Assembly: GCA_963853835.1 (NCBI GenBank)
Contig: OY970835.1
Span: 33,740,047 to 33,804,046 of the forward strand
Direction of reading: 5' to 3'
Source of the DNA: Calendula officinalis
Taxonomy: Eukaryota > Streptophyta > Magnoliopsida > Asterales > Asteraceae
DNA: 64,000 nucleotides
This document shows, one piece after another, positions 42,804 to 53,686 of the stretch. A program made the position numbers and the translations under genes. Numbering within the stretch: position 1 is the stretch's first letter; the number at the start of each line of letters is the position of its first letter. The notes under the pieces were generated by a model that was not told where the DNA came from, ran no database searches, and was given only the letters and a program-made list of their open reading frames with translations.

Positions 42804-45304
42804 TTATGTTTTAAGATTTAACATACCAAGCTTAGACACAAGAAAGTTAAACCGTTTTTCGTCTAAAGCCTTGGTAAATATATCAGCTAACTGAAAGTCG
42901 GTGGATACGAAGTACAATTCCACATTTCCTTTTTCAACGTGATCTTTGATAAAATGATATCGAAGATCAATATGTTTAGTTTTGAATGTTGAACAGGATT
43001 GCATGAAATTGCAATTGCACTTCGTGAGTCACAATATAAAGTAATACAGCTGTATGAAAAGCTGTAGTCTTTCAATTGTGACTGCATCCAAATTACCTGG
43101 GATAGGCAGCTTGCAGCAGCAACATACTCCGCTTCGGCAGTTGCAAGAGATACACAATTTTGTTTCCTTGATGACCAGCTCACCAATTTATCCCCAAGAA
43201 ATTGAGCACCTCCAGAAGTGCTTTTACGATCCAACATACATCCAGCATGATCAGCATCAGAGAATGCAGACAAGTCAAACGAAGTTTCTTTGGGATACCA
43301 AAGACCAAGATCTCGAGTACCTTTTAAGTAACGAAAGATGCGTTTGACTGCTTGAAAATGAGACTCTTTGGGAGCAGCCTGATATCGAGCACACACGCAA
43401 GTCGAGAACATAATATCTGGTCGACTAGCAGTTAGATATAGTAATGACCCTATCATGCCTCGGTAGTTGGTTACATCAACCAGCTTACCACCGGGATCAG
43501 CATTCAATTTTGAGCCAGGTGACATTGGTGTAGAGATTGGTTTACAGTCATCCATCAGATACTTCTTCAGTAAGTCAGTGCTATATTTTGATTGACTTAT
43601 GAAGATCCCGGTAGGTAACTGACGAACCTGTAGGCCGAGAAAGAAATTCATCTCCCCCATCATACTCATTTCAAATCTTTTGATCATAAGATCTGAAAAT
43701 CGTTTACAATATTTAGGATTTGTGGAACCAAAAATAATATCATCTACATAGATCTGAATGAGAACGATATCCTCCCCTTGGCGTTTGATGAACAGAGTTG
43801 TGTCCACTTTGCCTTTTGAAAAATCAGAGTCGACTAAAAATTTTGATAGAACATCATACCACGCACGAGGAGTTTGCTTCAGACCATATAAAGCTTTATC
43901 AAGAATGTAGACATGGTTAGGCAAGTGTGGATCGACAAATCCTTCAGGTTGATGAACGAAGACTTCTTCACTAAGAATGCCATTAAGAAATGCAGTTTTG
44001 ACATCCATTTGATAGATTGTAAAATTCTTGTGAGCTGCATATGCCAGAAATATTCGGATGGATTCTATTCTTGCAACTGGGGCAAAAGTTTCTTCATAAT
44101 CGATGCCCTCTTGTTGAGAATACACTTTAGCAACCAGGCGTGCTTTATTTCGAATAACAATCCCATTTTCATCCTTTTTGTTCTTAAAGATCCATTTTTT
44201 ACCAACAACAGACTTCCCAGGTGGTTTTGGAACTAGACGCCAAACTTTCAATCGTTCAAATTGATTGATTTCCTCTTGCATTGCAAGAATCCTGTCTGGG
44301 TCTGTGAGAGCTTCGCTGACTTTCTTAGGTTCATTAGAGCATACAAAAGATGAGTATTCACACTCATCAGCAGTTGCTCTACGAGTTTGAACAGAAGATT
44401 CAGGATTTCCAATTACTTGATGTAAAGGATGCTCTTTGGTCCATTTCAGAGTATGAGGAAGTGGAAGTTGACCTAGAATTATGTTGGATGTATCAGTGAA
44501 TGCAGGATGCGGGATCATAGCAGTTTGAGTGTTGGATGTAGAAGGTGGAGGATCAACTTGTTGAACATTGAATTTTGAGAAATCAATCACCAACTTTGGA
44601 GCTTGAGCTGGTGCAATGATTAAATCAGAAGCACCGGCAGCTTGAGTAGGAGGTGAAGGAACATCCGGTGATGATTGAGTTCCCATGGATGACGAAGAAG
44701 AGTCTGAATTTGATACTGACTCGGTGTTATCAGGAGCAGCAGATGTTGGAGATGGAGAATCAGGGGAACTTAGAATTTGCATCTCAGGGACACTGATAGA
44801 CTGAACATCTGCAGCTGAAGGGAATGGAACGCCAGCCTTCTGAAGTAATGTATGTTTGATGTTATGATATTCATCATAAAAATGTTGAAATAAAACATCG
44901 AAGTCATTTTCAGAGGTGGAAGGAGATGACGAGGGTGGAGGAGATTTGATATCTGAGGTTAGTGAATCAAGAGGAAATGTCTCATCAAAAGTAACATTTA
45001 CACTTTCTCTTATCGTCCGATTTGATCGATTATGAACTCTAAACGATGCAGATTCACGTGAATACCCAACAAAGACCCCTTCATCAGCTTTTGCTTCAAA
45101 TTTATTCAATTTATCTTTGTCATTTAAGATGAAGCAACGACTCCCAAAAACATGGAGAAATTTAACATTTGGGATTCTTTTATTTATCAATTCATACGGT
45201 GTCTTGTTGTAGGTTTTGTTGATGATAGAACGATTTTGAGTGAAACATGCCGTGTTGATGGCTTCAGCCCACAGAGATAGAGGTAGTTTGGAATATGAAA
45301 GCAT
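42804..45304 (-). pseudogene. Copia 1 pol: integrase C-part, reverse transcriptase, RNase H
   Basis: An open frame covers 42887-45304, and the last 66 codons continue in another frame (42804-43004), so a frameshift lies near 42990. Order: integrase C-terminal half (LPLSLWAEAINTACF, VFVGYSRESASFRV), Ser/Pro-rich linker, reverse transcriptase (WRLVPKPPGKSVVGKKWIFK, QMDVKTAFLNG, ALYGLKQTPRAW, IYVDDIIFGST), RNase H (AFSDADHAGC, RKSTSGGAQFLG, TAEAEYVAAA) and the DIFTKAL end in the second frame. The YVDD catalytic box is intact. Copies genomic RNA into DNA in virus-like particles when functional. Confidence 0.92.
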
Positions 45305-45345
45305 TGTGCGGGCTGCTTCAACTAAGGTACGATTTCTTCGTTCAA

Positions 45346-46245
45346 CTACTCCATTCTGTTGCGGAGTTCTAGCAGCGGAAATTGATGGGTTATACCAACA
45401 GATTCAAGATAAGAATCTAGGGTTTGATTCTTAAACTCAGATCCATTATCAGTCCGAATGGTATTGACTTTCAAGTCCAGATTTGTCTGAGTTTTCTTGA
45501 TAAAGGCGATAATAGTATCAACAGCTTCGTCTTTGGTACGTAAGAAGTGAACCCAGGTATAACGTGAGTAGTCATCAACAATTACTAACACATACCGTTT
45601 ACCAGCAATTGATTGTACACTCATTGGTCCACATAGATCCATGTGAAGCAATTCAAGTGATTTGGATGTACTTTGAACTGGTTTTGACTTTTGTGACGTC
45701 TTCTTCATCTTTCCCATTTCACAAGACGAGCAGAGATGATCTTTTTCAAATTTAACATCTGGAAGACCAGATACATGGCCACCTTTTACCAATTTGTTGA
45801 TGGTTTTGAAATTAAGGTGAGAGAGGCGGCGGTGCCATAACCATGATTCATCTGACGACGCTGTTGACATTAAACATACTTCTTCAAGTGGAACCACGTC
45901 ATTGAGATTCATGGTAAAGAGATTTGTGTCACGAGATCCGGTAAGAAGTTCTTTTCCCTCATAGGTGCGAACAACACACTTCTTTGTTCGAAAGTTTACT
46001 TCTAGCTTTTTATCACAAAATTGACCGATGCTAAACAAGTTATGAGCTAGATCTTCAACATAAGTAACATTTCAAATGATTAAATTTTCACGAATGATAT
46101 CTCCAATTCCCATGATAGCAGCCAAATGATCATTTCCGAACCGAACAGTTCCCAAATATTTATCTCTAAAATTTGTTAATAGGTTCTTGTTTCCAGTCAT
46201 ATGTCTTGAGCATCCAGAATCAAGATATCATATATTCTACATAAA
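45346..46245 (-). pseudogene. Copia 1 protease and integrase N-part
   Basis: Protease active-site region YLDSGCSRHMTGN at about 46190-46235 is interrupted by two TGA codons, one just before it where Trp is normal and one before NVTYVEDLAHN. Integrase follows in 45346-46038: zinc-binding H-H-C-C (HRRLSHLNF, CSSCEMGKMKK) and the first catalytic residues (HMDLCGPM, IRTDNGSEFKN). A frameshift near 45360 separates it from the Glu-containing QQNGVVERRNR part. Protease cleaves Gag-Pol; integrase inserts the cDNA. Confidence 0.88.
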
Positions 46246-46329
46246 ACAATTAAAACAATTTAGATACCCAATCAATTATGGGTCCTCTACGATTAGTAAT
46301 GGATGTTTAATGTAGATTTTATTGAGGAA

Positions 46330-48298
46330 TTAATTTAGAGATTTTGGGGAACTGCTAGGAGGCAGTTCTGTGTAGGTTGTTTTGACAGAGCATTTAAACG
46401 TTTTCTCAGGGGAATGTAAAATCCAGTTTGAATGTTCATTCTTGATCCAATTGTAATGAACAAACGTGGATTTTGTGTCACTCCTTCGTGTTTTGGATTT
46501 CGGTGAATTGGAAGAAGTGCTTGAATTTGACGATTTAGGTGTGGAGATTCCTCGAGTTGTTTGACGTGGAGAGGACATCAGTTTATTAGAGATGGGTGGG
46601 GTAGCGGAATGAACTTGAGTCGGTTTGGAAGCTTGTGGAGATGGATGTTTTCGTTTATAGTTCAGAGGACGAGAGACAGATGTTTTGCATGAGTACGGGA
46701 AACAAGTTTTGCAGGACTTAATATTTTACCAGATCGATGTAGAACATCGTTTCTAGGACCAAATGGAGCATCCAGCCTAACAAAATATCGTTCATCATAC
46801 TGAGAAATTTGTTTATTTGTTTGTTTGTCACAATATATATTTTTACCGGTTTTATCATATTTAACAAACATATTATCACCATTAACAGTATAATTCACAG
46901 GACGATAAACAGCAGAATCATAAACAGTACCAAAAGCCAATTTATGAGAAATAAAATTCATGGAGTTATTACATTTATTATCAACAGAAAAAGAAGAAAC
47001 TAAAAACGACGATGGACTAGATTTCTTAAGTTCCTTTGTCTTAAGCATACTAGAGCCGGACGACTTAGACTTCTTAATCTGAGCTGCTCCTCTGTCTCCG
47101 ATTGGCATGGGCTTCTCAAACTTCGAGTCTAAGGTTTTATCTGAAACATTTAAAACAGTTGAGTCAGAGCTTCTTTTTAAAATAGCAGGGATTTTAATTG
47201 TAGAAGTCTTTTCAAGAGTTTTAGTTTTAGCAGAAGAATCAGATTGCAAATCATTTTGAACACAAGAAGAATTGGTTTTAACAAGCTTATCTTCTAAGTC
47301 AAAATTTTTGGTTTGTAAAACTAATTTTTCTTTATCAAATGCCTTATGTGTTGCATCAATTTCAGTTTCCAATTGGCAAATTTTCTTTTCGAGAATTAAG
47401 GAGGGAATATAGAGTTTTCGTGTCACTTTTTGTTGAACGATGGCATTCCCTTTAATCTCAAATTCTTTTGGAGTTATTATTGGAAAATATTCATCATTTT
47501 CAAATTTAGCCTTTTTAGTTTCATATGTTTTGTTCAATTCGGCATAGTTGAAACTGATTTGTGCATTCTCCTTCTTTGCTCTATTGAATGTCTCAATTTC
47601 TTTTTCTTCATCGGTTACTCTCATGAAGCTCTGCCAGATATCTCTTTGCATGTAACTATAGTCATATAGTGTTGGAAGCATCCTACACGCCTTGCTGAGA
47701 TATCATGGGTTGTCCGCGCCTAGACCTTGTTTTGAATTAAAGAATTTGAACTCTTTTGGTTTATTCAGATGAATTGTTTGATCAGTGTTTCCTCGTTTTG
47801 CAATTAATTCTTCAAGTTGTTTAACGTGAGCGACTCACTGATCTTTGTCGTAGGTGAGACGATTGATGAACGACTATTGACTATTTATCTCTTGTGATGA
47901 TTGGTTTGTTTGATTGCTTAATTTGTCTGTTAATTCTTTGATTTGTTTGTTTAAAGATTTAAATTGATTTTCATTATCTTCAAATTCTTGTTGTTTACGT
48001 TCCAACCAGTTCTTTGTAAGTTGATATTCATGAAATGTTTCAATATATAATTTGTAATATTTATCATTACGTTCATTTGATATTGAACCCGTTGAATTTT
48101 TAAGATTCTGAATTTCAGTTTCTTTTTCTGAGATTTATCATTACGTTCCAACCTTTATTTCTGATGCCTGTGTTTTTAATATTTATCATTACGTTCCAAC
48201 CTTTATTTCTGATGCATGTGTTTATAAATCCTGAATTTCCAGTGTAAAAGATTTATTTTGTTTAATGTGATTAACAAGTTGCTATCGAGATGAGCAGT
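46330..48298 (-). pseudogene. Copia 1 gag C-terminal / linker region, broken
   Basis: Between the zinc-knuckle gag frame and protease is a long Lys/Ser-rich region in pieces: 46662-47681 is one open frame with coiled-coil-like stretches (EKKICQLETEIDATHKAFD) and the end YFVRLDAPFGPRNDVLHR, and 46330-46578 is another. Several stops and frameshifts lie at 47690-48298, where TTTATCATTACGTTCCAACC is also duplicated (about 48130-48200). Such a long gag-side extension fits Sireviruses. Confidence 0.7.
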
Positions 48299-49717
48299 TT
48301 ATTTACATTGATTTTCTAAATCGGTTAAACGTTCCAAAAGTTGTGTATTCATATCCTTTTCGAGTAAAATCGTTTGTTTTAGAGAATCAATTTCAGAATT
48401 CAGATTTTTATCAAAACACGTATCAGAATCAGTGGAATAATCAGAAGTAGATAAAAGAGAACTGATTACCTGAATTTCCTTCTTGGCTTCCTCATTGAAA
48501 CGGTCTGAAATTTCAGCATTTTCTCTTGCCATAAAGCACAAGTTTGCAGATTGTTCTTCATCTTCTTGATCTGAATCTTCCATCCACTGAAGGTCTTCTG
48601 CTAACAGCACTTTCCCATACTCAATTTGTTTTGCCATTAACATCTTTCGTTTGAAATATTCAGAGTCACGAACTTTAGGTTTCGTGCAATCACGAGAGAA
48701 GTGACCAGCAACACCACAATTATTGCATTTCTTTGTAGGATCCAAAGGTGTCATGGTTTGCTTATCAGTTGAAGCGGAAGCAGATTGAGCTTGTTTAAAG
48801 TTGGATGAAGATCGCAGATTGTTGTTTGTGGGCTTTGAATAATATTTCTTCTCATATTTAGAGATGAGAGACATGGCTTGCAGCACTTCTTGAAGTTCTT
48901 TCTCCAAATCATCAATTTTTTGAGGAGTGGGTTCTTCTGCTTTTTCTTTCGATTTAGCAGTTTCATTTAACTGATGATGTTGTTTGGTAAGAAGTGCAAG
49001 AGTATCTTGTGTCTCTTGTTTTGTTTTTACCATGTTACTCACCATTGGTGCATTTTGGTACAAATATACATACAGCTCATGAATATCTATCAGACGTAGA
49101 TCTTTATGCTGCATAGCACTGTTACCAAACATTTCCCACTCGGGAAGGAGACTGTTGATGAATTTGATGTTGATCTCTAGATTTCCCTTTGATAGACTGT
49201 TTTTACGGAGATCATTCAGCAGATTACAGTATCGATGGTAAGTGCTTTGCAAATCTTCCCCTGCTGTGGCTTTAAAGTTTTGATAGGAGTTTAACGTAGT
49301 GACCATTTTAGCCTTATTCCCAAGGATTGTTCCCTCCATTTGTTTTCTAATCTCATCCCATAGTTCTTTACCGCTTTCAAGACTATCTAAGCTGTTGTAG
49401 ATGTCATTCGGTAAACCTTGGAGCATGAAAGAATATGCCTGTAGATCTGCTTTGGCACGTTGCCTTTGCTGAGCATCATATCTGGCAGGGGGAATGAGAA
49501 ATCGACCGCCAACAACTGGAGGATTTGCATCAGGAGCATCAACAACATCTTCGTAAAATTTAGCATTTCCATTCTCAAAAGACTCGAGAATTTCAGTAGC
49601 TAACTCTTGATTTTTGATAAAGTGGAGAAATCTTTTCTTCCACTGAGCATATTCTCCTCTGAATAGGACTGGAGGTTTTAGATCAGACCCAATCGATAGT
49701 GCTTCTCTTGAAGTCAT
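48299..49717 (-). CDS. gag: Copia 1 gag with zinc knuckle
   Basis: Intact 472-residue frame starting MTSREALSIGSDLKPPVLFR. Structural capsid protein that packages the element's RNA. Has the YAQWKKRFLHFI capsid start, a UBN2-type central region (LQAYSFMLQGLPNDIYNSLD, GKELWDEIRKQMEG), and a CCHC knuckle CNNCGVAGHFSRDC at about residues 330-343. The C terminus is acidic (SDQEDEEQ) and ends in a likely coiled coil. It starts about 440 bp after the 5' LTR. Downstream pol is broken, so it could act only with proteins from another copy. Confidence 0.88.
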   Translation of the reverse strand: MTSREALSIGSDLKPPVLFRGEYAQWKKRFLHFIKNQELATEILESFENGNAKFYEDVVDAPDANPPVVGGRFLIPPARYDAQQRQRAKADLQAYSFMLQGLPNDIYNSLDSLESGKELWDEIRKQMEGTILGNKAKMVTTLNSYQNFKATAGEDLQSTYHRYCNLLNDLRKNSLSKGNLEINIKFINSLLPEWEMFGNSAMQHKDLRLIDIHELYVYLYQNAPMVSNMVKTKQETQDTLALLTKQHHQLNETAKSKEKAEEPTPQKIDDLEKELQEVLQAMSLISKYEKKYYSKPTNNNLRSSSNFKQAQSASASTDKQTMTPLDPTKKCNNCGVAGHFSRDCTKPKVRDSEYFKRKMLMAKQIEYGKVLLAEDLQWMEDSDQEDEEQSANLCFMARENAEISDRFNEEAKKEIQVISSLLSTSDYSTDSDTCFDKNLNSEIDSLKQTILLEKDMNTQLLERLTDLENQCK

Positions 49718-50140
49718 TGCTTGTTTGTATGGTTAAACTTCAATTATTCCCGGGAGAGGGAAAAAAAATTTAAATTTGAAAATTTTTCAAAGTGGCCGGA
49801 TATGATAAAAGACACTTTAAATATGTCATAGATTTTTGAATTGATCAAAAACGACGATCGGGTTAGAAACTGGAGCCAATCAAAGTTTGAAAATTGACCG
49901 AAAAATCACAAAAACGCAAATAAAGTGATTGAAACAGGTCTTTTTGGGCTGGGAGGTTGGGTAAACCGCCTACGGCCGTTTATCACGCCGTAGCCTTCGT
50001 CTCGAGTTTCGATTTGGTTACTCGTGGGCGTGAAACGGACACCCGAGCTCAAATTCCGATTTTGATTCTTGAGTTCTTCACCAAAAACTTCAAAACTTTG
50101 CTTAATCTTCATTGAAATGGATCGAATCAAAGGAGATTTA

Positions 50141-50153
50141 CGCTCTGATACCA
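50141..50153 (-). other. Primer-binding site of Copia 1
   Basis: Minus strand TGGTATCAGAGCG, two bases after the 5' LTR, complementary to the 3' end of initiator methionine tRNA. Confidence 0.9.
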
Positions 50154-50155
50154 AT

Positions 50156-50450
50156 TGTGAATCCGTATTAATAGATTAAGTAACAGATTAAGCAATAACA
50201 ATGATGAATTGGAAGAACAAGATGGTGTTATGTGAAGCTTTGCAAAATCACGTACGTACGATTACAAATGTCGGCAAGCTTAAGCCAATATTAGGTTACA
50301 ACTAGGTATTTATACCTAGGCCTAATATTGACTAATTACATATTTAACCCCTAGACTATTTATTACATAACTGACCCCTAGACTATTGATTACAATAAAA
50401 GTGTCACATTATATCCCTTGGCTATTGAATACATTAAAATGTGACCAACA
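50156..50450 (-). repeat. 5' LTR of Copia 1
   Basis: TGTGAATCC to CCAACA, nearly identical to 40047-40346; one short block (GGTGTTATG against GGAAGAACAATG) differs. Palindromic CCTAGGTATAAATACCTAG on the minus strand holds the TATA box. Confidence 0.95.
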
Positions 50451-50970
50451 GAGAGGACAATTACAAATTAAGGAAACCAATTAAGTTGATGCATACAGTA
50501 TTCAGTATTATATTCGCGACCACCTGGATAAAAACTATCCACAATAGTTACGAGGATGAATAGGGTGCGAAATTCAGTAGACGAAATGTTTTTATTTGGC
50601 AAACAAGATATTAATTAAGAGTTTAGTCCCTAGGCAAATTTAAACTATAATATATGATCATATTGTAAAAATTCCACTCCTTCATATCAAGTACATCCTA
50701 TGATTACTTCTACAACACGTTCGATACCATATAAGTTCAACTGAAGTTTTTGCATATATAATATTTTTTTAAATAACGTTGTTTTATTTTATTTCTATGG
50801 TGCTTTCACACCTACGGTTCAAGTTGCCTATACTCCTACGATATGTTTTGTGCCTTTTATACAACTTCCCCTCATCCATAATTTCAATGAGAGAATGAGA
50901 TAAACAAAAATCTTATTTCGAGGTTATCGTCTTTGTCATGAATGACTAATTTAACTTTAAGCTTTCAATA

Positions 50971-51161
50971 ACCATTAGGGATGTCCTGGTGGTAAGAATT
51001 TGGTATCTCCATTGGTGAAAATGCTTGAAGGTATCAAGTTCGAACCCTAGGAGCAATAAAAATATATCCTCTTGTGGTCACGGAGGTTCACCTGGGCCAA
51101 CTTCGATGTGGGATTAGTCGGCTCGTAAAGTGAGTCGGAATGTACGCAACTTAAAAAAAAC
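50971..51161 (+). mobile_element. tRNA-derived SINE, family 2
   Basis: Box A-like CCTGGTGGTAAGAATTTGG and box B CAAGTTCGAACCCTAGG, about 45 bp apart, then a unique body and an A-run. Flanked by the 14-bp duplication TTAAGCTTTCAATA (50957-50970, 51162-51175). Well preserved and probably young. Confidence 0.85.
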
Positions 51162-51589
51162 TTAAGCTTTCAATATTAAGATGAAGTTAGGCTCTAATTT
51201 TCCATTATTGTCTTTTGTGTATAGGTGACTTTTTGGTTGTTTCGTATGCGTGCTTGCTTAACTTTCTTTTATTTAATACTTCTAGTTTCTTTTATGTCTT
51301 TTTCAAAGATACCTTTTGGTTTAAACACCTATTGACAATTATACTTTTTGAGGATTAGGAGCGAAATCTAGAATACGGTATAGCTTAATTATTGCAATTA
51401 CACTAAAAATTCTGGTAGTTAGGTGGCCCATACGATTATTAATTTATTATTCGTCTATTTCTCACTAATTGTAGAAAAATCACGTTTATATATTAACGAT
51501 GGTTATTAATTTCTTTTTCTGGCTCTCTGTAGTTTAAGAATGACCAATAAATGATGCAGCCTCAAATCATGCATACGTAAGTGTGGAGG

Positions 51590-53118
51590 AACAAACTTTT
51601 TGTTTATGTAATCTTAAGGTCATGTGATAAAATGAGTTGTATTAAAATGGGCATAACTTCGGCTATGAGGCTCCGTTTCAGGCCCACGACCAGTTAAATT
51701 GAAGTCTTCAACAAGGAGAACGTGGTGGTAAACCACCATATGCCCATTCAAAAATCTAGCCCACGAGGGGAACAAAACTTTTGAGGTCAAAGACATTGTA
51801 TTTTGGGAGTTATTTGCATTTTAAAATTGTGGGCTAGTGTCGGCCCGTTTATTTGTTTGAGACCCATTCAATAATTTATGTCTATTTTAGGGTTTTATTG
51901 TGATGCTGCAAGATGCAGTTTTGATATTTTATGAAAGTTCATTTTTCCTCTCATTTAACATAATTTGTTATTATTATCAAAATTCGTTAAATCAAAAATT
52001 ATTGTAAGAATTGTTCTTGATATTCGTATGAACTAACAACTTCAATTTGTGATCTCTCATTTTTTACTCTATTATCAATAAATATTTACAGTTTCTATTT
52101 CTTTAAGGAGCAAGAATAAAGTGAAGTTCAAGAATCAAGCTAGTAACCATCAAGAAGAAGTAAAAGAAAAGTGTTAAAAAGATGCTCTGACTAGCTTTTT
52201 TACTTGACTATTGACTTCACCCTATTCTTCAGTCTTAAGAAAAACTTAAAGCTTAAAGTTGAGAAATTAATTAAGAAAGTGAAACACAGAAAGCTGTAGG
52301 ATGCTGCAGAAATTAACAAATACGAGTACGGTGGTGAAAGGATGTTCAACAAAACACAGCTCATCTGGGAGAATATTTGTACACAGAATTAAAAAGTTAA
52401 TGGTCTAAAGGGGTTGAACCAACAATAATAGAAATATCATATTAGATGGTCACATTTACATTCGATCTAAAGAGGCAAAACAGAGTACATGTTTTACGAA
52501 TCCAGCCATGTGTACTATTCGCCACTGGATTATCAAGGCGGCGCCATAAATGAAACCATTTTGTTCTCTATCTTTGCTCGATCTTGGCCGAAAACGACAT
52601 TAAGAAATTCTATTTAACACGTGTTTTTAAATATTTTGTTCAAACTATTTTATCGATTACCGTTAACAAGTCCCCGAATACGAATTCTATTTCAACAGTA
52701 AAAGTGTGGATCTTGTTCTTGTTCATATTTGTTGTTGTCTTTGGTTATTAATCAGTCATTGTGGTTTGTTATTTAGCTTTCAAAGATGCAAACATTAGTG
52801 GGCATGGATATAAAATTATTTTAACAAGAGAATCTTTTCTTTTCAGCTAACATTTGGGTAGTACAAAGCTAGTCTACGGAGTAGATATTGAAAAAGCTAG
52901 GGATATATATAATGTTCCTTTCAATCGAACATAGAGAAAAAGTGTGGTTGGTGTAACAAAAGTAATGTGCACGCACAAGCTCTTCCTTGAACTTGCTTGG
53001 ATGCCACCATATGTCTAATTTCATTATGGTTAAACTATTTGGCATGAGAAAGGGTCCTTTTGTTTATGAAGAACCAAGCATAACTTAATATACGGGGCTC
53101 TGTTCAGACTTCTGACTA
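51590..53118. repeat. Segmental duplicate, gene-free copy
   Basis: 51600-51960 resembles 38000-38340, 52400-52900 resembles 32000-32960, and 53075-53118 repeats the GGGGCTCTGTTCAGACTTCTGACTAG-like block a third time. No open frame is shared. No gene recognised in this stretch. Confidence 0.5.
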
Positions 53119-53134
53119 GTTAAATTGTACCTAT

Positions 53135-53138
<4 letters not shown>

Positions 53139-53177
<39 letters not shown>

Positions 53178-53287
53178 GGCAAATCCTAATCTACACCTAA
53201 TTTTCACCTATGTCCACGACGGAACTTGAATCGCCAACCCCAAAGTTGTGAGGCAAACACCATACCGCTAGGCCAAAGGCCCTTTGG
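53139..53287 (-). mobile_element. tRNA-derived SINE, family 1, with long poly(A)
   Basis: Minus strand starts GGGCCTTTGGCCTAGCGGTA, as at 8684, and ends GGATTTGCCGTTA followed by about 35 A residues. Flanked by an 18-bp perfect duplication TAAATTGTACCTATAGTT (53121-53138, 53288-53305). Long tail and perfect duplication indicate recent insertion. Confidence 0.93.
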
Positions 53288-53358
53288 TAAATTGTACCTA
53301 TAGTTAAAAATATATATTAAACTAAAATGCCATTTGACCCCTACAGAATTAGAAACTA

Positions 53359-53484
53359 CTCCTTCCGTCCCAAAAAAAATTCCCATTTCCACATTAAATT
53401 TTGTCTCACAAAAAAGTTATCATTTCTATAAAATGATATTATTATCATGGACCCCACCACTAACTATCTCATAAAAACATTTTT
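53359..53484. mobile_element. MITE family B, left part, split by Copia 2
   Basis: CTCCTTCCGTCCCAAAAAAA after TA, then GATATTATTATCATGGACCC, homologous to the inverted right half of 18361-18606. Similarity stops at the Copia LTR; the other half reappears at 63910. Confidence 0.75.
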
Positions 53485-53686
53485 TGTTAAGAAACTGAAC
53501 TTAGTTTATTGTATCTTGTGTTGTATTTTTTTCATTGCAGGAATATTACATTTTATACAAGAAAGAGTGAATACATAAAAGGAAGAATTGATGAGGATCC
53601 CTTGATTGTAGGCTGTGATCGTGAGGTACCAGCTAAACTTGTGATTTTGATTTGATTTCCTTTTTTGTTAATGTTACCGTTTAACA
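53485..53686 (-). repeat. 3' LTR of Copia 2
   Basis: Minus strand starts TGTTAAACGG and ends TTTCTTAACA, so TGTTAA/TTAACA are inverted ends; 202 bp. Preceded by polypurine AACTTGAGGGGGAGTG. No second LTR for comparison. Confidence 0.75.

Larger units (their letters stand above)
40042..50455 (-). mobile_element. Copia LTR retrotransposon 1 (Sirevirus-like), both LTRs, broken ORFs
   Basis: Complete element 40047-50450 on the minus strand with LTRs at 40047-40346 and 50156-50450, flanked by the 5-bp duplication GAGAG (40042-40046, 50451-50455). Primer-binding and polypurine sites adjoin the LTRs. Gene order gag, protease, integrase, RT, RNase H is Copia order. Length 10.4 kb, a long region between RNase H and the 3' LTR, a gag with long C-terminal extension and several polypurine-like tracts suggest Sirevirus. 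The short 0.3-kb LTRs are unusual for that genus, so the lineage is an inference. Confidence 0.93.
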
